From Circinella umbellata (taxonomy: Eukaryota > Mucoromycota > Mucoromycetes > Mucorales > Lichtheimiaceae): a DNA stretch of 64,000 nucleotides. A model generated the notes under the pieces. That model was given only the letters and a program-made list of their open reading frames with translations, was not told where the DNA came from and ran no database searches. Positions 57,538 to 64,000 of the stretch are shown here, piece by piece (the first letter of the stretch is position 1; each line of letters opens with the position of its first letter). Location of the stretch: the NCBI GenBank assembly GCA_025093555.1, contig JAIWNF010000006.1, forward strand, positions 372,001 through 436,000, in the 5' to 3' direction. Made by a program: the position numbers and the translations under genes.

Positions 57538-59835
57538 ATGATTGAAACACACAGGCAACAAGTCTTCGTTACTGAAGATATCCTTGCTGATGATTATAAG
57601 TCTGTTAGTTCTAACAGCAACAGTGATGCTGATGCAAATCAACTGAACCATCTGGGATATAAGCAAGAATTTAAACGTGAAGTTAGTTTATTTGCTCAAG
57701 TGGGACTTTCTTTTCTTACTATGGCTATGTTGCCTGGATGGTTTCTTGGATTTAATGAATCTATGGATGCAGGTGGTCCTATGTCATTATTTTGGGGTTA
57801 TGTACGTATGAAAAAAGAAAAAAAATTGAATGGATATATTTAATGCTATCCTACTGTGCAGATTTACATGATTGAAAGTCTTTCTCAAAAAGAAAAGAAA
57901 GATAAGTTATTCAATACGTTAAAAATAGATTGTCGAGATTCCATTTATCTTGTGTACTGCTCTTTCATTGGCAGAGCTTTTTTCAGGCATGTGACATTAA
58001 TGCAAAATAAATTGATTATTAAGAAAAACGTTTGTTCATATAAAAAACTTGTATTATTTATAAACATTAGTTTTTCCAATTAATGGTGGAGTATATTCAT
58101 GGTGTCGGTTTCTTAGTAACAATAAATGGAGTCCATGTGCGTATCTTGTTTAACAAAGAACTTCCGTAAATTTAAAGATTTAATTTGTTTTTACGTATCT
58201 GAAAATGTAGAAAGCTCTTCTTAATTATGGTAATGTTAAATGCACGTTTATTATATAGTTGTGTCACAAATATGCGGATATCTGTTTCTTGCTGGTGTGA
58301 TATCAGCAGTAATGGCTACAGGGGATGGTGTAGCTTTAGCTATTGTTGGAATAGTGAATGTATCCAGGGGAGAAGGACAAGAACAAATTTCAAGCAACGG
58401 CCTCATAGTTAGCATTTACATATTATATACGCTTATCATTACAGCATATTGTACTCTTGGGATAAAATACAATGATTATCTTAATCGTTTTCTTAGTACG
58501 TAAATAATAACAACACTTATTTCATGCAATATATGTTTGCGGGAAACAACAGTATTTCTTCTCATATTTTTATATAAAACATTGGAAAGCTATACACAAC
58601 AACTAAAAAATTCAATTCCCCTCCATTTTTTTTTCACTTGTACGTAATGCTAATATGTAATAGTCATCTGGACAATTATGGGGACTTTAGTCATTTGCAT
58701 TACCTTACCAGTCATGTCACCTTCTAACCCATCCGCTGTTTGGGTGTTCACTGAATTTAATAACCAAACAGGTTATTCAAGCTCGGGAATTGCTTTTTTT
58801 CTCGGGATTCTTCCGGCTGCTGTAACAATGGTACGTAAAAAAAAAACAGTCTATTTTTCTGATTTAAATCAAAAGAAGATACTAAATTAAATTATATATT
58901 TTTTCTTTGTATTCCAAAAAAAAAAAAAAAGATTGGTTACGAAAATGGAGCTCATATATCTGAAGGAACCAAAAATGCAGCGGTTACAGGACCACACGGA
59001 ATTCTTATTTCTGTTGTTAGTGCTCTTGTCCAAGGGATTATCATTTCTTGTAGTACATTATTTTCGATTCAAGATGTTCAAGAACTTCAACAGTCATCCT
59101 ACCCTATTGGTACATTGTTTATTCGGTCAACAAATCAATCTGTGACAATATTTTTTCTTGTTATTCTTATTGTTTGTCTTGCAGGATGTACTTGTAGTAT
59201 GTTATTATCAGGTGCACAAATGATTTTTTCGATGGCACGAGATGGTTTGTTACCGTATCATCGATATTGGTATTCGCTTGACGATAAGCATAACGTCCCG
59301 TTACGGGCTTTACTATTATTGTCAGGTATATGTATTCTAGCTTTCTTGCCGGTAAGGAGAATCTATTCATGTTACTTACTATATACAGATGCACTTGTAC
59401 ATTTAGTACCAATATACTGACACTTCTTATTGTTGCTACCTGTATATATATATATATATATATATATAGTCATTAGCAAGTGAGGTGTATTTAGCAATCG
59501 TCCTATCTACGACAGTTATTTTTTTCAACACATCTTATTGTATTCCATCTATTTGTCGATTGGTATGGAGACGTCATGATATGCCCAAAGGTCCATTCAA
59601 TTTAGGTCGCTATAGTATTCTAATCCACACGGTATCAATTGGTTGGATACTATTCATTGATGTTATTATGTGTATGCCTCGTACTGTAAATCCGCTCAGC
59701 CTCTACTCAATGAATTGGTCTTCTGTGATGTTTGGCTTTGTTCTTCTGATTAGTTTGATATTATGGTTTACTGGTAACAATAGTACTATGATTAATCATA
59801 ACGATGCTGATGATAATATTGGTGAAATGAAGTAG
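57538..59835 (+). CDS. Amino-acid/GABA/choline permease of the APC superfamily (fungal ACT family)
   Basis: Plasma- or vacuolar-membrane transporter resembling Uga4/Hnm1-type permeases; the substrate is not predictable. Seven exons: 57538-57801, 57929-57986, 58071-58136, 58259-58495, 58664-58830, 58932-59351, 59470-59835; 525 aa. After a 55-residue cytosolic N-terminus come about 12 membrane segments, among them FAQVGLSFLTMAMLPGWFLG, the signature ALSLAELFSVFPINGGVYSW, YLFLAGVISAVMATGDGVAL, the cytosolic loop GYENGAHISEGTKNA, FFLVILIVCLAGCTCSMLLS with MARDGLLPYH, and the C-terminal KGPFNLGRYSILIHTVSIGW. Exon 2 ends CAG followed by GCATGT: a GC-AG intron. The nearby GT would shift the frame into a stop in exon 3. 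The short cytosolic tail ends GEMK. Confidence 0.9.
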
Positions 59836-60416
59836 AGAGAAGTAAAATGACTATCTTACATCTACTACTATTACAACTATGACAACTATCACTTTTTTTT
59901 TTAACTTTGCATGATTATTCATTATCAGCAAGATGTCTTTAAACAAAAGCATTGACAGGATACAAATCATCCAAATATTGGATTTAACAAATTTATTGAA
60001 AAAAAAAATCGTAAAGAAAAAACTTTTCATCTTAAGAAGCCGCTATCGCTTTTCTAAACTAATTGCCCAGATCTTTTCCCCTCCATTTCTAGTCCTTTCT
60101 CTATATTGTATCTCTTTCTTCTATCCAACAATTAAATATAATCCATAAGTATAACGTTTCGTCCGTTGATTTTTTGTTGTTGTTCCTGTCTTCCTCGTTA
60201 TACAATCTATTAAAAAAAAATTATGGATAAATCGACTGAAAAGTTTTTTTTTCTGTCTTTCATATCTCATATAATCACCCATAAAATAAAATAAAATAAA
60301 CAACAACAATAATAATAATAGTAAAATCAGAATTCTTCTTTTTTCCCCCAAGAATAAATTTGTTGATTGGGTTGCATGCTTATAATGAATTATTTTTTTA
60401 TTTTCAAAAATAAAAT
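59836..60416. other. Convergent spacer (permease / eL28)
   Basis: A+T-rich DNA with (TAA)n and AACAAC repeats near 60300. A basic 71-codon frame at 59933-60148 has no features. Both 3'UTRs are presumably here. Confidence 0.5.
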
Positions 60417-61134
60417 TTAAGCTTGCTTGGCAGCAGCCTTTTGGGCACGGATACCATTGGCAACACGGGCAGCCTTGGGCTTGTGAGCAACTTGGGAAGA
60501 GTAGACAGCAGAAGCACGGGCAAGAGCAGCCTATTCAAAAATAAAAAAAAAAAGTATTAATAATTTTATTCCAATTTATGAAAACCACAAGTTTTTCCCC
60601 TCGTTTTTTCTTTCTTCGCGATAACATAAAAATATATATGTTTCCCATTTTTATTATTGTTATTATTTACCTTGCGCAAGTCAGCACGGTAACCGTTCTT
60701 GGCAATCAAGTTGGCAACAGACTTGGCAGTACCACGACGAGACTTGGTAATGACAGTCTTGTTAAGGGACTTGGCGGGAGTGTTAGCCTTCTTGACAATC
60801 TTGGTAGTGACTTGGACACCACGACCAGTACCACGGATATCAACGGTCTATTTAAAAAAATTAAAAAAAAAAGTTTTTTTAGATTCCCATTTTTAGATGT
60901 CTCGTTTTTTATTTTACACATTGAACTTTATCTTAAATAATTATAAATGTGTTCGAGTATTATGTATATATATATATACATGTATATATATACCTTGTCG
61001 TTGGCGATACCAGAGTACTTGAAGGTGTTCAAGTTGGTCAAGTTACCAGCTTCAGCGGAGAACTGAACGTTAGCACGCTTAACGAGGAAAGAGTTGTTGT
61101 TCTTAACCAAAGCCCAGACCAAATCGGCGCTCAT
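60417..61134 (-). CDS. RPL28: 60S ribosomal protein eL28
   Basis: Cytosolic large-subunit ribosomal protein of the L28e family, present in animals and many fungi but absent from budding yeast. Three minus-strand exons: 61134-60994, 60847-60671, 60530-60417; 143 aa, the family's usual length. Conserved features: MSADLVWALVKNNNSFLVKR at the start, NTFKYSGIANDK, KSLNKTVITKSRRGTAKSVA and YRADLRKAALARASAVYSSQ, then a Lys/Ala-rich tail. Codons are strongly biased to the preferred set (AAG, GCC, GTC, TTG), as in the SAHH gene, fitting high expression. All introns are phase 0. Any 5'UTR intron upstream of the ATG was not resolved. Confidence 0.96.
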
Positions 61135-61768
61135 GATCTATTATACAGATATATATATAAAAAAAAAGGTTGAAGAGGAGGGTTCGAGTTGGTATTTGGT
61201 TTGGTTTTTTTTTTTTGCGGGTTTGTTGTTTGCATTGTTATAATAGAAATAATGTAAATTATTTCAAAGTAAAACCTCAACTTACGATACTTTGACGTGT
61301 AGAAAGAAAAAGAGAAAGGAAGTTCTAGTTACGCCGGCCGATTGAAAATTTTTACCTGGAGCTTCAGAGCAATAAGCCACTCCATTTTTTTTTCAAGGCG
61401 GGGTTTGTGATATCGCATCCCTCAAGAGCCAAAAAAAAAAAATCCTTTAAACAAATGCATTTATGGATAACATTTTATTATTAAAACAAAAGGGTTACCA
61501 TGGAAACCCTGTTATTAACTATGCACTAGACAAGTTTCTTTTTAATAAATAAATAAATATATTTGGAAAAACCAAATTGACAAGGATTCATTTTATTTTA
61601 TCACAAATCTCCCCCCACCAAAGTTTTAACACCTCAAAAATACTTTAACTATTCAAATCACAGAACCCGCAAAAATAAAACATGAGAACCAAAGAAGAAA
61701 TAGAGACAAAGAGTGATTTTTAAAAGAATTATTAATATTTTTCTTATTTTTTTTTATATTTTTTATTA
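61135..61768. other. Upstream region of eL28 / downstream of PAN3, with a CCATGG palindrome
   Basis: Both neighbours are on the minus strand, so this is the eL28 promoter followed by the PAN3 3'UTR. AGGGTTACCATGGAAACCCT at 61491-61510 is a 20-bp palindrome with one symmetric mismatch pair; its core GTTACCATGGAAAC resembles an RFX X-box about 360 bp before the eL28 start. No gene was seen. Confidence 0.45.
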
Positions 61769-64000
61769 TTATTTTCTTCCAGAAGTCAAATCCTTAAAGG
61801 CTGATAAAATACAGTTCTTGACTTCCTTGTAACTAACAATAAGGCACGATTCTTCATCTCTAGACATCAAAACGATTTTTTCATCGACGCCCGCATCCAA
61901 CTATATAATTATAAAGTACAGGATGTTATTACTATTACTATTATTGTTATTAGATATGATGTGTATGTAAGAGGGATAATTACCTTATTAAGACAAGATA
62001 ATACATGAACCATGTTTACAACAGGTAAACCATTTTCATCCACTTGATGAAATACATAATCTCGGAATAGTTTAATAATATAACGATCACCAGTCTCAGA
62101 CCAGCTTGGATCCATGTCAAATCTACAAAATAAATCATATATCGTTATTATCTTGTTAAAGGTTTTTTTTTTCACCATCATCAATCTTCTCTATTTTTTT
62201 TTTGGCTGTAAAAGAATGGAAAAACTTACTCAGGTCTTTCATTAATAAATCCCATTTTCGACAAAAGTCGTACAAGTCGACCATTTTCCAATTCACGACG
62301 TAATTCATTTTCTAAACCGTCAGCATAAGACTGGCTACTATTGATCTCATGAAGGATTCTAGGACCAATCATACGTATCACTTCATCCACGGTCTTGGTA
62401 GCCATGGGTTCGCTTAACAAATAAAGGACAATATCCTTCAAATCAGGTGAATAATACCGAGAAATAAGTTCAACCGATTGAGGAAGACTGTGGATCGATT
62501 GAGGAGAGTTACATGCCAAAGATACAATCAATTTACCAAAGGCTAATAAATCGGCTTGTTGTTGCAGTCCGATGTTTTGTTCGTTATTATCAAATTGCAA
62601 AACATCCAACATGGCAACGTCATTAATACGAATTCTAAATTGAATAATATTCAGTCAAAATCTCTCTCTCTCTCTCTCTCTCTTTCTTACTTATCAATTT
62701 ATTTATTTAATTAAATTACACATTTTCTCTTACCTATGCTTTCCAGTCATCAAAATCTTGGAAGGCTCAATAGTACGCACTGCCAACCCAGATCCATGGG
62801 CTGTCTTGATAGCAGATGCAATTTGAGTTATATAACTCCATAAAGTTGTTTCAGGGATCAACATGGAATTTATTCCAGCTGCTTGTAACTCTGCTTGCAT
62901 CATTGCTTGACCTTGAGCTGTAAAATACAATGATTGCAAAGTAGCTGCACAAGGATGATAATCATATACAAAAACGAGCGCTATAAATGATAATAATTAT
63001 GATGATAATTATATCAAGAAAAAGAGAAAAAAAAAAGAAGAGATTATATTATATTTCCTTCCCCGTTTTCCTCATCTACCGTACACTCTTCTCTTCCACC
63101 CTCTCAACAGCACACGCACACACATATATATATATATATATAAGCAAAATAATTGATGTTTTTTTTTCTTACAAGAATCACCAAAAGCTTGAGTAGTGAA
63201 TGCTTCGTGAATAGAAACTATATTGCAATGTCGAATTCTACGCCAATATTCAACAGAAGCCATTGCCAACTCATTTACGAGTCGGAATCCTTCAATTCTA
63301 ACCAGTGTATAGGTACAACCGTCTACACTGGATACTGCTTTATATACTTTGGATGGATGTCCAAAAAATTGACTACTACTTTGTGAGTTAGTTTCTTCTA
63401 AAAGGTACAACGAATGGTAAACGTGAACTTCTTGAGGTAGTCCCAATTCTCTTGCTATAAATAATAATAATAATAAAGACATTGTTAACACACAACTTGA
63501 AATGATCCGATATATTCAAAAAAAAAAAATCGAGAGCAATAAAAATGATTATTCTTTTTTACCTGGTGCAGACAAAAGCGTTGTTTCATTCCTTTGAGTC
63601 AAAGTTTCTCGCAACTTGTCTGGCATAAAAAAGGATTGAATCGCACGTTGGTGCGGTAATGGATCGGCGACGGGGACTAGACCGGAGGTATATAAATGGT
63701 ACTGGAGCTATATATACAAGAGGAGACAGTATCGATAAAGAGCAATGAGCGAGGTTGTAGCAATACGCAGTGTATTACCGGCTGTCGGGTGAACATCGGT
63801 GTCCCCATATAATAATAAGCATCGGGTTGTATCATCGACATCATTTGAGATGTAGGAGATTCTTGTTTTGGTAGCTGCTGTGGTGGTTGTGGCGATCCAA
63901 CAGATCCCTATTTTTTTTTTTTTTTTGTTTGTTTGGTAAATATATAAATATTAATATTTATGAATTTATCAAGTTAAAGACATTCAATTATTTCTACTGT
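61769..64000 (-). CDS. PAN3: PAN2-PAN3 deadenylation complex subunit PAN3 (5' part beyond window)
   Basis: Regulatory subunit that binds poly(A)-binding protein and recruits the PAN2 nuclease for mRNA poly(A) trimming. Minus-strand exons seen: 63907-63779, 63707-63563, 63454-63173, 62980-62734, 62634-62230, 62122-61984, 61900-61769, about 490 codons. Parts in order: a Pro/Gln linker ending [22 protein letters not shown] and [14 protein letters not shown] just before the pseudokinase; the pseudokinase ([83 protein letters not shown]); a coiled coil ([20 protein letters not shown]); and the C-terminal knob domain ([37 protein letters not shown]). HRD and DFG catalytic residues are absent, as expected for PAN3. 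The N-terminal CCCH finger and PAM2 motif must lie to the right of the window. Partial only because of the window edge. Confidence 0.95.

Noticed and set aside
57987..57992. GT donor at 57990 for permease intron 2
   Set aside because: Using it gives the wrong phase and a TAA in exon 3, and breaks the conserved AELFS..PINGGVYSW motif.
59933..60148. 71-codon basic open frame between permease and eL28
   Set aside because: Lies in a short convergent spacer and is low complexity, without splice or family signals.

Overview
The window is nuclear DNA of a fungus, most likely an early-diverging one (Mucoromycota/Mucorales-like). The reasons are strong A+T bias outside exons, many short GT-AG introns (about 40-130 nt), long homopolymer and trinucleotide tracts, and protein families typical of that group (TPR/F-box/LRR proteins, alpha-arrestins, pogo-like transposon relics). 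The taxon is an inference from composition and gene content. All gene models were spliced by hand: exon ends were chosen so that frame, splice dinucleotides and family conservation agree. UTR limits were not determined.

Region by region. 0.7-6.3 kb: S-adenosylhomocysteine hydrolase, the SSU-processome PIN protein FCF1 and a TIP30/HTATIP2-like reductase, all on +. 6.3-9.4 kb: no intact gene, some coding-like debris. 9.4-16.4 kb: a VAP/Scs2 ER contact-site protein, an alpha-arrestin (-) and a HAL/NPR-type kinase (+). 16.4-27.3 kb: an 11-kb gene-poor, relic-rich tract with a decayed pogo/CENP-B-type element bounded by TA, two smaller inverted-repeat elements, a diverged dispersed repeat and a broken Myb/SANT-like gene. 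27.3-38.8 kb: an RBM26/27-like RNA-binding protein (-) divergent from an 18-exon ISWI ATPase (+), a second alpha-arrestin (-) and a TGDS-like nucleotide-sugar 4,6-dehydratase (-). 38.8-47 kb: a gene desert, then two tandem TPR + F-box + LRR genes of Pof3/Dia2 layout, the second with a perfect RFX/X-box palindrome upstream. 47.7-54.8 kb: mitoribosomal mS38, nucleoporin NUP54 (-), COX assembly factor COA3 and a large disordered protein (-). 54.8-61.1 kb: a possible small secreted Cys-containing protein (-), an APC-family permease with a GC-AG intron, and ribosomal protein eL28 (-). 61.8-64 kb: the C-terminal part of PAN3 (-), cut by the window edge.

Most genes are housekeeping (methyl cycle, rRNA processing, chromatin, nuclear pore, mitoribosome, COX assembly, deadenylation). 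There is no operon-like organisation; neighbours are divergent, convergent or tandem. Two threads stand out. One is permease traffic: two PY-motif alpha-arrestins, a HAL-type kinase and an APC permease lie in one window. The other is the tandem Pof3/Dia2-like pair, whose relatives act in genome integrity, next to a site of the kind bound by RFX/Crt1 DNA-damage repressors. No clearly new biological system was found. The best leads are the X-box/F-box pair, the pogo relic, several unusual introns (start-codon-only coding exon, GC-AG, frame-preserving intron inside a zinc finger) and the candidate secreted peptide.
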